Origin: Laccaria trichodermophora
Taxonomy: Eukaryota; Basidiomycota; Agaricomycetes; Agaricales; Hydnangiaceae
NCBI GenBank assembly: GCA_018417955.1
Contig: JACTVC010000003.1
Location: forward strand, 1,240,001 to 1,304,000
DNA length: 64,000 nt
Direction of reading: 5' to 3'
This document shows, piece by piece, positions 34,235 to 47,220 of the stretch; within the stretch, counting starts at the first letter, position 1, and each line of letters opens with the position of its first letter. The notes under the pieces are model-generated. The model did not search any database, was not told where the DNA came from, and worked only from the letters and a program-made list of their open reading frames with translations. Both the position numbers and the translations under genes were made by a program.

Positions 34235-36454
34235 ATGGCTGCATCCGGATGCCCTCACATTGCTAAACTTCTCGGAGACGTCAGCACCACCGGAGACACC
34301 GATTTCATCCAGAAATACAAGACTGTAGTATCCTGGAACGTGCGGTACGCTCAAAGTGTCAAAAACCCTGCAAAACGAAGGAAGGTGAGTCCAATTTCCA
34401 CCCGTCATAGCCTATTGGCACATCTCAAGATCTTGCTAGGTGTTTGCGCCGACGTGTGGCGTATGCGATCTCGCCCTTTCTCGTCCATTCGCATGCTTGC
34501 ATTGCGATTTTGCTGGTTGCTGGCTGGAGGGACATGCGCTAGGTCACTTGCGTGATGCTGGTCACAATTTTTGTAAGTTACGTCTTCACTGTGAAAAAGA
34601 ATCGTTATCAAAGAAACCATTACGCCTTCTTAGGTGCCGATACAAAGACAGGGTGTATATTCTGTGCCCAGTGCCAAGATTTTATCTACCACCCGAAAGT
34701 TGATGAGATTTACCTCGCTGCTGTCGTGATGGCCGAAGAGCAGCAAACAAAATTTCAAGGTCTGTTGACTCAACTCATTAACTATCAAAATACCATTGTA
34801 ATTTTTTTCCCAGTATCAAAAAAACTTCGGGAACCATACCAGACTTGGGTTCCAGAAGCAAAGGACATCCTCGCACTCAAGAATTCGGTCCCAATTCCGT
34901 GTCAGGGTGAGCCTGTTCCGCGTCCTTAGATTGATCATCTTAAAGATATAAATCACTACCAAAGCCCGTCGAGGTCTACTGAATCTCGGGCAGACCTGTT
35001 TCTTAAATGTCGTGTTGCAGTCCTTTGCGCACAACCCCCTTCTTCGCAACTATTTTCTAAGCGATAAACATAATTCTAAACAATGCAAGACCGAAACGTG
35101 CACATGCTGCGAAATGGATAAACTCTTTACTGAGGTATGCAGATTTTACTTCAATTTTGTTGTGGAGGAGAGTGATTCCTTTTTCTTGGTAACAGATTTA
35201 CTCGGAAGACCCTAATCCGTATGGACCCATCACCTTCCTGGCCACCACCTGGCGCGCATCCGCCGAACTCTCTGGCTACGCCCAACACGATGCACACGAA
35301 TTCTTCATCTCCGCGCTGAACCAAATTCACTCGACATCTCGCGGTTCCACCGAGGTGTCTTGTAATTGCATCATTCACTCCACTTTTGCGGGCCAGCTGC
35401 AGAGTGATGTGAAGTGCGAACGATGCGGCAATATAACGAACACTATCGATCCCATGCTTGACATCAGCCTGGAGTTGAAAGGGAAGGGTGGGGAAGTTGC
35501 TCCTGGCGATACCTTGGCCGCTTGTTTACGCCGGTATGTTATTCTTCCCTCCAGCATCATATGTCTAATGAAATGATAAAGATTCACGCAGTTTGAAAAG
35601 CTGGGTCCAAAAGAATACACATGCAGTAAATGCGCCAAGATCTCTCACGTTAGTACACCTTCGACTCATTCCTTAAGCGCTCTAACTGGCGGAAAATAGG
35701 AAGCCAGCAAACGTCTAAGTATTCGGACACTACCTCCTGTATTAAGTTTTCAATTCAAGGTACCCACTCTCTCATGAACCTCACAAATAACTCTCACCTG
35801 CTCGCATAGCGATTCGAGCACAAAACCAACGACAAATCATCTGCTCGAAAAATAGACGCACAAGTTCGGTTCCCAGCTTCAATCAACATGGCGCCGTACA
35901 CCACGCTTGTGATAAAGGACATGGAGGGGGCTAACGCGAACGACGCTAGATATACGTACGTTCCCGTTTTTCGTAATATTCACAAGCCATTCTGACGTGA
36001 AGTATACATAGGTGTCCTGCTCCAGAGGTGATGTATGAGTATGACCTCTTCGCCGTGATCAACCATGAAGGACAAATCGATACGGGGCATTACACCAATT
36101 ACGCGTGTTTCCAAGATGAGGTATGCTCCATTCCTTTTTTCGAAAAATACCTGAAAGTGACTGTTGACATAGTGGTATAAATTCGACGATGACAAGTGAA
36201 CACCTCCCCGCCTTCTTCTCTACAATCACTCAATTTGCTTTTGTAGAGTAACACCATCAACACTGGGCGCATGCCTCGCCTCCGCTGCATATATGTGTTT
36301 CTACGTGAAACGGCACTTGGACTACAAACCCAACATCAAGCCATCGTACGTCCAGGCACATGAAGCGGAGGCGGTGAGGGAGAAGGAGCTAGAGAGGGAG
36401 AGGGAGGCGGCACGGATTAAAGATGTGGAGGATGCGCTTTTAGCTACTGTCTGA
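34235..36454 (+). CDS. UBP8: SAGA ubiquitin protease Ubp8-like
   Basis: Deubiquitinase of the SAGA coactivator, which removes ubiquitin from histone H2B. The start is MAASGCPHIAKLLGDVSTTG. An N-terminal ZnF-UBP domain shows paired CxxC and His residues (CGVCDLALSRPFACLHCDFA, GHALGHLRDAGHNF, CIFCAQCQDFIYH). The catalytic domain has the Cys box NLGQTCFLNVVLQSF, a zinc ribbon with CERCGN and CSKCAK, RFEHKTN, and the His box GHYTNYACFQDEWYKFDDD. The C-terminus is a charged helix rich in Glu/Arg. About eight short introns interrupt the gene and all exons remain open. USP22/USP51 are the animal counterparts. Confidence 0.93.
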
Positions 36455-36883
36455 GATGATGGTGCTGGTATGATGATATCTGATCCTGGCTTGATTAGTG
36501 GTCTCGCTGGTGGCTGCTCCAACCCTTGGTTGACTTGTTCTTATCTTCCTGAACGCCAGAATTTCGAGATAATTATGATGGGGAAGCACAAGGGAAGCAG
36601 TCAGGGAAGCCAAGGCCAAGGACATGAAAAACACTTGAGCGGTGCTCATGCATTGGCTTGAAGTTTGATGTGGCACAGTTCTTCTTGACTGGATCACTGC
36701 GCTTCAGCAAGTTGAGCCTCCCTCATGGCGGAGTATTGCGTCCATCCTGACAGATATCCAAAAATCCAACGACTCAGGTCCTCTGTAGAGCAGATGTATA
36801 TGTAACAAACTGATAACCATGCATACAATGAACAATCCCACAAGCTCATCCCCAATATCCACAGTCTTTGTGAATGGGGACAA

Positions 36884-37541
36884 TCAGTCCTTGGCAGCGA
36901 AAAAACATAGAGCTCCAAAAGCTGGCGCCAAAAAATCTACGAATCGCCTCTCTGGGAATTGGGCAACCGGAGCCCCCAGAACCTCCATGACATACGGAAT
37001 AGCAACGAGCGTGATTGCATCTGCCTGGAGCTCTCGAAGAAAAGCATCCGACTTGTAGAACCAAATCCTTGCCAATGTGATTAGCTACACACACTTAGGC
37101 GTTAGTAAATTTTAACGACGCTAGAAAGGAAATGATTACCGCATTCGCGACCATTCCCCCTCTTCCGAGAACAAATCTGCTGTCTTTCAGAACCGGGCCT
37201 CCAAATTCCTTGATTGTCGCAACGGCAACTTATATCAGTTTTAACTCAGTGCTCAAGTTCACTGCTAATTGATACAACCACATACCAAAGATCGTGACAG
37301 CGATATAACCAATAACTGCCAAGTGGCACACAGTCTTTCCTCTACAAGTCAAAGACGTTCGACTTGGAAGAGGAGGGGCAAGAAGAGGTTGGGTTTCCTC
37401 ATCCAGAGATGCCGGAGGCTTAGCGGATGGAAATGTCTGGTGTCGTCGTTTGTGAAGGTGTACATATAAGAAGCGGAGAAGAACAACGGCCAAGAGACCG
37501 GCGAGAGAAGCGAGCTGGTCCATTTCACTCAGGCTTGCCAT
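36884..37541 (-). CDS. Small membrane protein, unknown
   Basis: Starts MASLSEMDQLASLAGLLAVV with an immediate hydrophobic helix (LASLAGLLAVVLLRFLYVHL). A basic/proline loop (KRRHQTFPSAKPPASLDEET) and a second helix (CHLAVIGYIAVTIFG) follow. After two introns come RIWFYKSDAFLRELQADAIT and a hydrophobic C-terminal segment. The joined protein is roughly 170 residues. No family is recognised; topology suggests an integral membrane protein of two to four helices. It is convergent with UBP8, about 430 bp away. The exon chain is inferred from splice-site reading only. Confidence 0.5.
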
Positions 37542-38202
37542 TGTATAAGTAGGAGGCTCGGCCTGTTCGAAGAAAATATGCCCCTTTAATACGTCAAAGT
37601 GCCTCGTTATAGTTTCCTTAGGACCTTGAGTCAAATTTGAGCGTAAAACGCCCAAGGGTGGACTCACTCGAACCGATCGTAGTGGAGAGAAGTGAAGAGC
37701 AAAGTTGTAGCTTCCAACACAGCCATCCAATTATTGATCATCACGTGCTCGAGTAACGCGTCTCGAGTCGAGTCTCTGTGCGCCTCTGATTACGGGAAAT
37801 AATCAAGGAAGGATACAATCATGGAATCAAATGTGCTTAAATAAATGTCGACCACCGACAATAGAAAATCTATTTCTACAACATCTATGGTTCTTGTGGC
37901 AGTTTGGGATGCTCAAGCGCTCAAGTATCTGACTAGTTGTATTTCTACGTAGCACCCCTTAAATGCCTCGCTAGTTTTTTCGAGAATCTGGGGCTGTCCT
38001 TCTCTCCTCGACAACAGCACACCGTCCTGTCATTCTCCAGAACAGGTTGAGACGAGATATATTCCCCTCTGCAAGAGAATGTCCCTTACGGTGGCGGTAA
38101 ACGTTGAGTGCCGGGTTGGGGGTATTAGCAGTTGGCGTGTCACCGTCATGCAAGTGTGCGCCAGAGAGCTTGGTATAAGCCAGCATGAACAATGCAAATC
38201 AT
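37542..38202. other. Intergenic, nothing recognised
   Basis: Upstream region of the small membrane protein and 3' flank of the coiled-coil gene. Short frames only. Confidence 0.45.
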
Positions 38203-39291
38203 TCAAGCCCCAGCCGGCGGCGTTCTTCTGTTTCACGTTCCATCTTCCCAAAGGTATCCTCTGCGCCAGAAATCGTATCATCCCATGCAACGAAGAGCTC
38301 AGATAGAGTGTCCACCTGTTAAGAGGTCATGTTAGAAAAGAGAGTTATGAGTATACAGGCGACTCACGTAAGTCGCGTGCCGATCCATAAGCGTTGCTAT
38401 CCGCTTCTCGAGGGAGGCAGCCAGCACCAAATCTTCGTGATGTGCAGCTATCAATGCATCTAAACGAGGCTGCAGCGTTTCGTGATCTACCGGAAATTTT
38501 TCACGTTAATACCCAGCATGAAGTAGAGCTATATTTTCTCACCTGTGAGCTTCCCAGCTCCCGTTACACCTTTCTTCTCCAACATATCGATCTCTCTCAT
38601 ATCCCGGTCCGCAGAACGAATGTCAGGCTCCATCTCGGCCAAGAAAGCCTCCAACTCCTCAGGAGTCATGTTCTCGTACGTTGGTGGGTCTGGCAGTATC
38701 CCAGACAACGCGAACGACGGCGTGAGGAGATGTGCATTCCGGTCATCTAAAGGAAAACGAGGAAAGAAAAAAAAATGAGGTGGATTATACGTAGAAGAAG
38801 AAAGACCACAGACAATGTTCCATGAACCTTCTGAGCCCTTCGTTCCCTTCAACAGCAGCGTCCAACCTCTGCTGTACGCTCTCCGCAAGCCTCACGAGAG
38901 TTTCTCCCTGCTTCGAGTGCAAAGCCGGAGAAGCCAAAGCATCCTGGTCACCTTCTCGTCCTTTGCCTTTCCGTTCCCTAGAGACACCCAACACGATCGC
39001 CTCTAACCACCTCAACCGAAGTTTCAAGGCAAGTGCAGGCTCGATCGTAACAGGCCGCGTCGTGGGCACATCAGCCGTTGTAGTCGCAGGGCCACCCACA
39101 TCATCCATCATGCTATGGACCAATGGTGACGAGTTAGAATTGGCTACGGGGGAATGAGGGAGGCTGCCGAAGACATGCGACATGGTGGTGGGTGGTGGAG
39201 AGGAAGGTGGGGTGCTGCCAGTGTGTGTTGAAGATGAGAGATGTCGGAGACGTTGAAAGTCGCCTAGAAATACACTGCCGATATTAGCCAT
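38203..39291 (-). CDS. Coiled-coil protein, unknown
   Basis: Starts at ATG 39291 (MANIGSVFLGDFQRLRHLSS). After a Ser/Pro-rich segment comes a predicted helical region (ALALKLRLRWLEAIVLGVS and LVRLAESVQQRLDAAVEG). It continues through introns into MTPEELEAFLAEMEPDIRSA, ASLEKRIATLMDRHATYVDT and a final charged helix GKMERETEERRRLGLE. The pattern is that of an elongated coiled-coil subunit of about 300 residues. A fungal dynactin p24/RO-10-type protein is one possibility, but I hold it weakly. Three introns, open frames. Confidence 0.6.
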
Positions 39292-39557
39292 GGAACAGCG
39301 TTTCTTTTCTCAGCAAGGATTCCGAACTGATTATACAGGGCTCAAGAATCAAGTTAAACGAGAGATCATATCCAGAAAGGAAGAGCACAAGTTGCCTTCC
39401 GCAAACGGATTAGGCACAACGGTAACAACAGGCATATGGAACTGCGAAATAGAACGAAAGGTAGAATACAGGTGTACAAGGGGCTCGTAACTGTAGAATA
39501 GATACGCCATGGCTTGGCAATAGATAGATAGGACCTCCCAAATAGAATGGTGAACGT

Positions 39558-42500
39558 TCAAACCCTCGAAACCATCTCCACCGGCAATTGACTGTATCCC
39601 TCCTCCCTTCTCCCACTAAACACCCCTCTCACGCTGCTCAGCACAGTAGCCGACTGATCCATGAACATCCCCGTCCACCCTGCGCCAGCATCAATCACAT
39701 CAACCTCCTCGCCAGGCATGATGCTCTCAGCCGGTCTCCGCCAGAAATTAAGCGTCAACGAGCTAGTCACAACGCTGACACTTGAAAAAGCCATCGCAGC
39801 TCCAGAAAGCATAGGATGCATGTACAGCCCAAATGGTAGGAAGAAACCCATGGCAAGTGGGATGCCGAGCACATTATAAAAACATGCCCAAACGAGATTT
39901 CGTTTGATCACAGAGAAGATTTTTTTCGACAAATGGAGTGCAGCAACGACATCGAGAAGGTCTGAGCGCATGAGGACGATGTCGGCGGCTTCGATAGCGA
40001 CCGAAGTTCCAGACGAGAGAGCGATACCGACGGTGGCTGCTACAAGCGCTGGGGAGTCGTTGATCCCGTCTCCAACCTACGTATCGGCATTAATATTGGA
40101 AGTACGTTATGGCGAGAGAGAAAAAGGTACACACCATTGCAACACCACCTTCATTCTTCGCTACAAACTCGGCCACCATCGCTGCCTTGCCATTGGGGCT
40201 CATCCTGGACCACACACACTCAGGCCTGATCCCAACCTGCTTAGCAATGGCAATTGCAGTTGCCTTTCCATCACCAGTCATCATGTTCACCTCAATTCCC
40301 ATCTTTTGCATGGCCAGAATAGCATGCCGACTTGAAGGCTTTGGCTCGTCCGCTAAAGAAACGGCCAAGAGGGGTGTAGGGTGCCCCAAACCAGATTTTA
40401 AGAGGGACACAAAGATGATCGTCCTCCCAAGCTTAGTTTCTTGCGCTTCATAATATGATAACGTAGAAGGAATGTATTGATGAGCGGAAATGCCGTCGCC
40501 CGTTTGCATCGTAAAGCGAGCACTCCCAATTAGGAGAGAATACTTGTGTCCAGCGCATGAAATGCGGGCTTTCACACCTTGACCTGTGACACTCTCAAAC
40601 TCCTCCACTTGTGCATCCGGACCGGATTGACCTAGAAGATCTTTGCCGTACGTTGCAATGGCCTTGGCGAGAGGGTGTTCAGATTTAGCTTCGGTGGCGC
40701 TGACCATGGCCATCACCACTCTACGTTCGGTTACTCCATCTGCACAGAGACCATCCAAGCCAACGTCGCCCGCATACATCTCGTCGTTGCCGAGCATGGT
40801 GTTAGGAGCGGCTACCCAGTGCATCCCAACAACGGTCAATTTCCCTATTGTCACTGTGCCAGTTTTGTCGAGAACGACACGACGGATGTCCTTGCTGGCT
40901 TCCAATGCACGGCCACCCTTGATGAGGATGCCATTCTTGGCACCAATCCCAGTACCAACCATTATAGCAGTAGGCGTTGCCAGTCCCAGTGCGCACGGAC
41001 ACGCTACGACAATAACACTGATGCACATCTGTAGACAGATCGCAAATTTGCTCGCTCCGTGACGTGAGAACATCTTAGGAAGATCACCTTCGTCCATGAA
41101 GGAGGCAACGATGATCCACAGGACGAAAGTGAACGCAGCGAGGGCAACGACGGTGGGTACGAAGTAGCCAGCCACCTTGTCCACGAAACCCTGAATGGGC
41201 GCCTTGGATGTCTGCGCGTCCTCAACGAGACGGACGATCTGGGAGAGCGCAGTGTCTTTTCCTGCTCGCGTGACGACCATGTCAAAGGTGCCCAGCCCAT
41301 TGACTGTCCCACCAATAACGCTATCACCCACTTGCTTGAGGGCAGGAACAGCTTCACCAGTAAGCGCGCTCTCGTCAACGCTAGAGGTACCTTTGATGAC
41401 AGTCCCATCTGCTGGAACTTTGTCGCCTGGTACGAGCTTGACAATGTCTCCAACTTCAACGAGCTCGGTAGGGATTTTCTTCTCTTGGGTACAAGCGGGT
41501 GCATCAGTGTAAATGGTTGCCATGGATGGGGCCAGCGACATGAGATCCGTGAGAGCTGCGCTTGATTTACCCTTGGCCTTGTTCTCGAGATATCTTCCAA
41601 GCGAGACAAACACAATCAACATTGTGCTGGTTTCGAAGAAAAGGAAAGGGCGGAAATTTGGTGTCGTGTTGAACATTGCGGCAACCAAGGAAAATACGGA
41701 GTAAAAGTAGGCGGCAGAAGTGCCGAGGGTGATGAGGACATCCATAGTTGCGGTTCTATGCCGGAGAGACTTGTAGGAGCTGGTATAGAATTTGGATCCG
41801 ACCCAGAATTGAGCGGGAGTGGTGATAAGTAAAGAAAGAATGTCGCCTAGATATATTCCTCTAAAAAGATGGTAACCGAGGATAGTCCTGAAGAAAGGAA
41901 GATGGGGGCCGACCATAGCAATGAAGAAGACGGGAAGAGCAAAGGATAGGCCCCAAAGGAATCGCGAACGCCACTCCAAGATCTCCTTCATACGGGTAAG
42001 AGATTGCAGTTGGGTAGCATCTTGCTGGTCTGACAACATGGCGTCAAAACCCATCTCCTCTATTCGTTCTACCATCTCCCGAGGGCCAATGATAGAACGG
42101 TCAAAGTTGATTGTACATGTTTCTGTGGCAAGGGACACAGCGACGCTGATGATACCAGGTACGGCAGATAACCCGGATTCCACGGTGCTCGTGCATGAAG
42201 AACAGGTCATGCCATATATTCGTAGCTGAACAACGTCTTCACGAACGGGAGGTATGAGGGTCGCGTCGAAACCAATATCAGATATTTCCTAGCATGGTGT
42301 GAGACAGATTCATGGAGCAACCCGGACAGACATACGTTGATGAGTTTGTCCTCCGTCCACACTTTGGGATCGTATTGAATGATGCCACGTTCCGCAAGAA
42401 GGGCAACTTTTACTGAATGTATACCCTCTTGATCTCTAAGCATGCCTTCGATAGCCTTGAATGCATACATCAGGAAAAGTTGGAAGTGCAATATTATTGC

Positions 42501-42698
42501 CAGACATACCTCGACACACGACCCACAAGTCATACTCTCTATTCGAAGCTCGCATGTTTGTGATTGAGGCGTGTATGTCGACTCTTTGGATGCTCCAACC
42601 TCCGGATCATCATTGTCCAATGGCAGGAGGACCGCATGCTGACCCAAGGACGCGCTGAGTGGAGAGTTGGACCACAAATTCGAGATATAGGAAGTCAT
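39558..42698 (-). CDS. CCC2: Copper-transporting P-type ATPase
   Basis: Pumps Cu(I) into the Golgi lumen to load multicopper enzymes; orthologue of yeast Ccc2 and human ATP7A/B. The start at 42698 is the first ATG ([20 protein letters not shown]). There are two N-terminal heavy-metal domains with MTCGSC and MTCSSC, then the P1B core: actuator-domain TGEAVP, CPC in [15 protein letters not shown], phosphorylation site DKTGTVT, the class-typical HP in [10 protein letters not shown], and GDGKATA in the nucleotide domain. The last exon begins just inside the hinge and contains [20 protein letters not shown]. Intact frames with about five introns. Reading ends at TGA 39558-39560. Confidence 0.95.
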
Positions 42699-43037
42699 GG
42701 GATCCAACGTGTCTATTTTCTATGACGGAGTTCGGAGGAAATGGTAGAAGTAGTCGGATAGGAAGATTATGCGGGGATTAGTAAGGGTGAAGAAGTCAGG
42801 CAGTCCACAAGGGGTAATCGTGGCACTAGTTCCCGACTGAGGCAGCTGATAAGATGCAAATGCGCCTGCGCGGATTAGATAGATGGGAGAGAAAAGACGT
42901 CGGCCGTCGAAGAGAAAGCCAAGAGAAAGAGCTATAGAGCGCTGCACACCGAGTTCGCCATTACCACCACTCAATTGTCACACCGTTACATTGAGTCACA
43001 ACAAACCTTTATTGTCCAGCACGTGATCTCAATTGGC
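42699..43037. promoter_or_regulatory. Divergent promoter region CCC2/COQ3
   Basis: 339 bp separate the two start codons. The region is probably shared upstream control DNA. No copper-response element of the yeast Mac1/Ace1 type was obvious by eye. Confidence 0.4.
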
Positions 43038-44075
43038 ATGTCCGTTCTCCGACACTCTGCTCGTCGCTTCGCTCGCGCCCTTCACACGAGCAATGCTACT
43101 GTCAATCCAGACGAGATAGCACATTTTTCCAGGCTATCATCACAATGGTGGGACCACCAGGGAGAGTTCAGCTTCCTACACAAAATGAACCCAGTCCGCG
43201 TCCAATTCATTCGTGACAAGTTGCTCGAAATCGCACGCGAGGAGAACGACGAGCTCGACATACAACCGACGCACGTACTTCGTGGTTTAGACGTCCTTGA
43301 CGTTGGATGTGGAGGAGGGCTGTTGTCCGAGGTACGGCCTTGTTCCTTCTTCTCTGCTCCTCTGACCCCACAACAGAGTTTAGCGCGGCTAGGTGCACGG
43401 ACGCACGGTATTGACGCGTCAGAATCGAATATTTCCATTGCGAAAGTTCATGCCTCTGCGGACCCTAAACTCTCCCCTCCTTCGCCACTTCTATCTTACG
43501 AACATACATCAGCAGAATCACTCCTTACCTCTCCCAAGCGCTATGATGTCGTATGCTCGATGGAAGTCTTAGAACACGTAGATAATCCTGCCTCTTTCCT
43601 ATCCACTTGTGCGACACTAGTCAAGGTCGGCCTACATCCCTTCGTCCTGATACCCTTCCTAAGTTTTCATTCTGTCATATAGCCAGGCGGACACCTCTTC
43701 CTCTCGACAATTTCACGCACACCCCTCGCCTACGCTCTCACCATCTTTCTCGCTGAAGACGTTCTCAGAAAAGTATCCAGCGGCACACATACATATTCAA
43801 AATTCATCATACCCAGTGAATTGATAGAATTCTTCCAGAATTATCGCGACCCAAGTTCTTCTCAAACTGAGGACTCCATATCCCTTCCCTGGATAAGAAC
43901 AAACGGAACCTACCTTCCCCGTACACAAGCAGAAGTCCGCGGTCTTATCTACAACCCCTTACAAGCTCGATGGCATCTCGCAGCTCGTGATTCATGGGGA
44001 GTGACGGATTGCAATTATCTATTTTGGGTCAGGAAGCCGGCTCTCGAGGGGAGCGATGGATCATCTGCCTCATAG
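43038..44075 (+). CDS. COQ3: Ubiquinone biosynthesis O-methyltransferase
   Basis: SAM-dependent O-methyltransferase acting twice in coenzyme Q synthesis on the mitochondrial inner membrane. The start MSVLRHSARRFARALHTSNA is a textbook presequence with Arg and no acidic residues. Family motifs: HFSRLSSQWWDHQGEFSFLH, SAM motif I VLDVGCGGGLLSE (split by an intron after LLSE), RLGARTHGIDASESNI, and VVCSMEVLEHVDNPASFL. After a further intron come GGHLFLSTISRTPLAYALTI and the C-terminal RGLIYNPLQARWHLA. Length (about 310 residues) and architecture are normal. Confidence 0.94.
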
Positions 44076-45129
44076 TTGCTGATTCTTTTGCTGAGAACCT
44101 AATCTGTCTTACTTACATACAAGGAAACAGAATACCATTCACAACTTAGAAAGCTTGAATTTGCCTCGAAAAAGTATACTGTAATTTACAGATGCAAGTA
44201 TGCAAAATTGATTGTTTGCCGTGGATGAATATCGCCTGGGGCCCCTTTGAAAATAGGGCCCCTTCCCGTCCTAGAAAAGGTCAAGAGATGCAAAAAAGTC
44301 AGTTGCGACGCATTGGAATGGTATCAAAACAAGTACTCACGGGATTCACCCTTCATCACCTGTAAAATATTGTGAGAGTGTTTCTAAAATGATAACAAAA
44401 TAGGAACTTGCGGTGGTTGATGGGTACACTGATTGAGGTATGAGGCTGGCCAAAGGAGAAGTTGAGGATTGCGGCTGCGCGGTACAACAGTCGTTCCAGA
44501 TGGAGGAGATTATATCAAGTCAGATGACGAAGCTCTCAAACCGAGTGAACCCGACAACGACATGCGGGAAGGTTCAGTGTACCACTAGATCTGAGGTGGT
44601 TCCAGCCCAACGAATCGTCTCCAATGCAGAAGATGTCATCCAGAGAGCACACGACTAGCGTGGAGTTTGAATCGAAAGTATTTCGTGTTCGGATATGGAT
44701 TTCACAGACAGCAGACTCATTCGAGCCGTCTTCAGTTGAGTTCGTTGCCTAGATTTTCACTATCGCTCTAGTATCAGTGGGGCAATCGGAGAAGGCGGGA
44801 GCAAGAGCAGAGACAGGGTAACATCCACCGAATGAAAGGCAAGAGAAGCACGTTTGACATGGTAAATCCTGAGAGGAATTCGCGGCCTGACGAAGTTGAA
44901 GTCCGTAGCACCGTCTTTGGAGATTACCACGTCGAGATTTCCATGGGTAGAAGGTGGAGCGGTCATCGCCTGGTTAACAGCCGCGTCGTCGTCGGTGAAT
45001 CTGGAAAAGTCGGGAATTGGACCATAAGAACGTCCAATTGATTAGAAGCCAAGCTGAGAGAAATGATCATATACTCCTCGGAAGTCGACTCTTGGGAGTG
45101 GTGGGTTGAATGTTTTGGCCTGTATGTCA
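44076..45129. other. Gene-poor stretch
   Basis: It contains the COQ3 3' flank, a GC-rich hairpin (44238-44262) and one 72-codon frame (44440-44658, MRLAKGEVEDCGCAVQQSFQ) that has an ATG but no recognisable feature. I do not call it a gene. Confidence 0.4.
44238..44262. other. Perfect GC hairpin
   Basis: GGGGCCC and GGGCCCC form a 7-bp perfect stem around an 11-nt A/T-rich loop, about 160 bp downstream of COQ3. It could influence RNA 3' structure, or be chance. Confidence 0.4.
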
Positions 45130-47220
45130 CAACGAAGTCGAAACAAGATTGGAATTCCGAGGCCTTCGCTGGACCGTCATCCGATGAGGATTGGGACAAA
45201 TTTAAACACCCAAGACGTTCCATTAGAACAAGATTGATTTGCTAAACTTCGAGGAGAAAACCGCAAACCAGGCAAAGAAGTAAAGCACCTATGAGAATGG
45301 AGAACCCCGTGTGAATCGCAAATAGACATCCAATAAGTCCAGGAGAGAACCGCAAAAACAGGCAGATACAATGAGAACTCGATGTGATTGGAGAGCCTTG
45401 CGAGGATCGTTGGAGGATCGTGAACCATTCATTTGACGAGGATTGAGCGAGGCCCCCATTGAGACGATGTAAGTCCGAAGCAGAGTGTAAGTTTGAAGAC
45501 CAAAAACCACAAATTCCGATGTGAATGGAGAGCCTTGCTAATTAAAGAGCCTTGTGAGAATCGCAAACCACCCATTCTGATGACTGACGTCTTGAACTTT
45601 TGAAGGGAGGAACGGAAACCCAGGGCATATGTGAATGGAGAGGACGGCCTAGTGAGAATCGCAACGCAACCATTTGACAAGGATCACAAGACATTATCCA
45701 GACAAGATTGGTGTTGAACTTCGAGGAGAGGACCGCAAAACCTGGCAAAGGCAGAACTTGATGTGATTTGAGAGCCTTTAGAGAATCGTGAACCATTCAT
45801 TTGACAAGGATTGGGACAGATTCCCACTGAGACCGTGTAAGTGTAAGTCTGAAGAAGACTCGAAAACGGCAAATTCCGATGTGATTGGAGAGCCTTGCTA
45901 TGCGCCGAGTCGAAACCATCCGACGCGAGTTAAGACAGGTATAGCCCCTCCGTATGATTGGAGAGAATCGTGAGAATCGCAAACCATCCATCCTGACGAC
46001 TGGCATCTTGGACTTTGAAGGGAGGACACCACGGAAACCCAGGGCATATGCGATTGGAGAGGACATTGAACTTCGAAGAGAGGATCGCAAAACCCGACAA
46101 AGGCAAAAACAGCATCTGATAGGAATAGGGAGGAGACATTTAATCGAGTCCAAGACCGGCTGGCACGTTGAACTTCGAAGAGAAAAGTTCAAGACAGGCA
46201 CGAGCACCAAGAAGCCTTGGGTGAAACGCAAAGGGAGCATCCAACGAGGATCCAGACAAATCTCCACAGGGTCTCGTTAGGTCCGAGTTTGAACAAGACC
46301 TAAAGATTGGACGTTGAGGGTGAAACGCAAGCACAGGCAGCACATCAAGCCTTGTAGGAGTCGCAAAGCCAAATATTCGATGAGGTTTGAGGGAATCGCA
46401 GACACAGGCCTAGGCATAGAGACCCCAAGCCACCTGCGTAGTCTAGGTCCAAACGAGACTAATATGTTAAACTTCAAGGAGAGAATCGCAAAATCGGACG
46501 AGGCAAGGTGAAAGGCGCGCCAGACATCGTTCGCAGACTTGAAAGCAGAGTGCAGAGGCCAGATAACAACACAGGTCACGGGGGGTATCGTCGTCCACAT
46601 AAGGCTCTCGTCGATTCAAGGGTGTCCGCAATGTCATCATCGTCAAGAGAGTGGCCCTCGGGTCCCATGTCGTAGGTGTTTCGTTGTGTGGCCTTAACCA
46701 AGTGACGTCCGTGGTACGTACGGTCTTTGTCGAGGCAATGAAACCAACTTGAACAGGTAAGAGAGTTCGATCGTTTTTTCTTGCTGGACTTGCACGGTCG
46801 CCAAGTTGTTCAGGAAACTAGAGAAGTCGACAATCAGCTGAGTTGGCCAAGAGCATCCACCGATTGAAAGTGAGAGAGGGGCAAGGCTGGTTTTGAGAGA
46901 TGATAGATCCTAGCAGGTCGGTCGTTGAAATTTACGAGACCGGTAGGTTAAGTTTTCTTGGATCGCAGCTGGTATGTATGCACAAAGTCGGAGCCAAGTC
47001 AAAACAAGATTGGTGTGTCGAGGAACGCCTTGTGAGAATCGCAAATCCACTGGTCTCCGATATGATTGAGAACGGGCCACAGGAAGTCCAAGTCCAAAGA
47101 AGACAGACGTATTGAATGAGGAGAGGCACCTTGTAAGAAGCGCAAACCCAAGCTGAGGCATAGAGTACCCTGTGCAAATTGGAACAAACCTAAGAGTCGC
47201 GAAGGCATACCAGACATCCA
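45130..47220. repeat. Degenerate repeat field with recurring GAGAATCGCAAA word
   Basis: A word close to GAGAATCGCAAA (also GAGAACCGCAAA and GTGAAACGCAAA) occurs at least fifteen times at irregular 30-100 bp spacing, for example near 45262, 45318, 45345, 45557, 45733, 45975, 46086, 46488 and 47037. Longer diverged duplications are present. The block CATATG/CGTGAATGGAGAGG after GGAAACCCAGGG occurs near 45620 and 46037, about 418 bp apart. ATTCATTTGACRAGGATTG occurs near 45427 and 45797. On the minus strand the words give rise to similar short peptides in several frames, but no long frame, so coding is unlikely. Not recognisable as a known transposon. Confidence 0.7.

Noticed and set aside
33930..34244. 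104-codon minus-strand frame
   Set aside because: Lies in the divergent promoter region, begins inside the UBP8 start, and has no motif.
38203..39291. Firm assignment as dynactin p24/RO-10
   Set aside because: Coiled-coil pattern alone is not enough; kept as a weak possibility.
45130..47220. Tandem coding repeats on the minus strand (LRFSQG-like peptides)
   Set aside because: Peptide similarity only mirrors the repeated DNA word; it appears in several frames and stops interrupt all of them.
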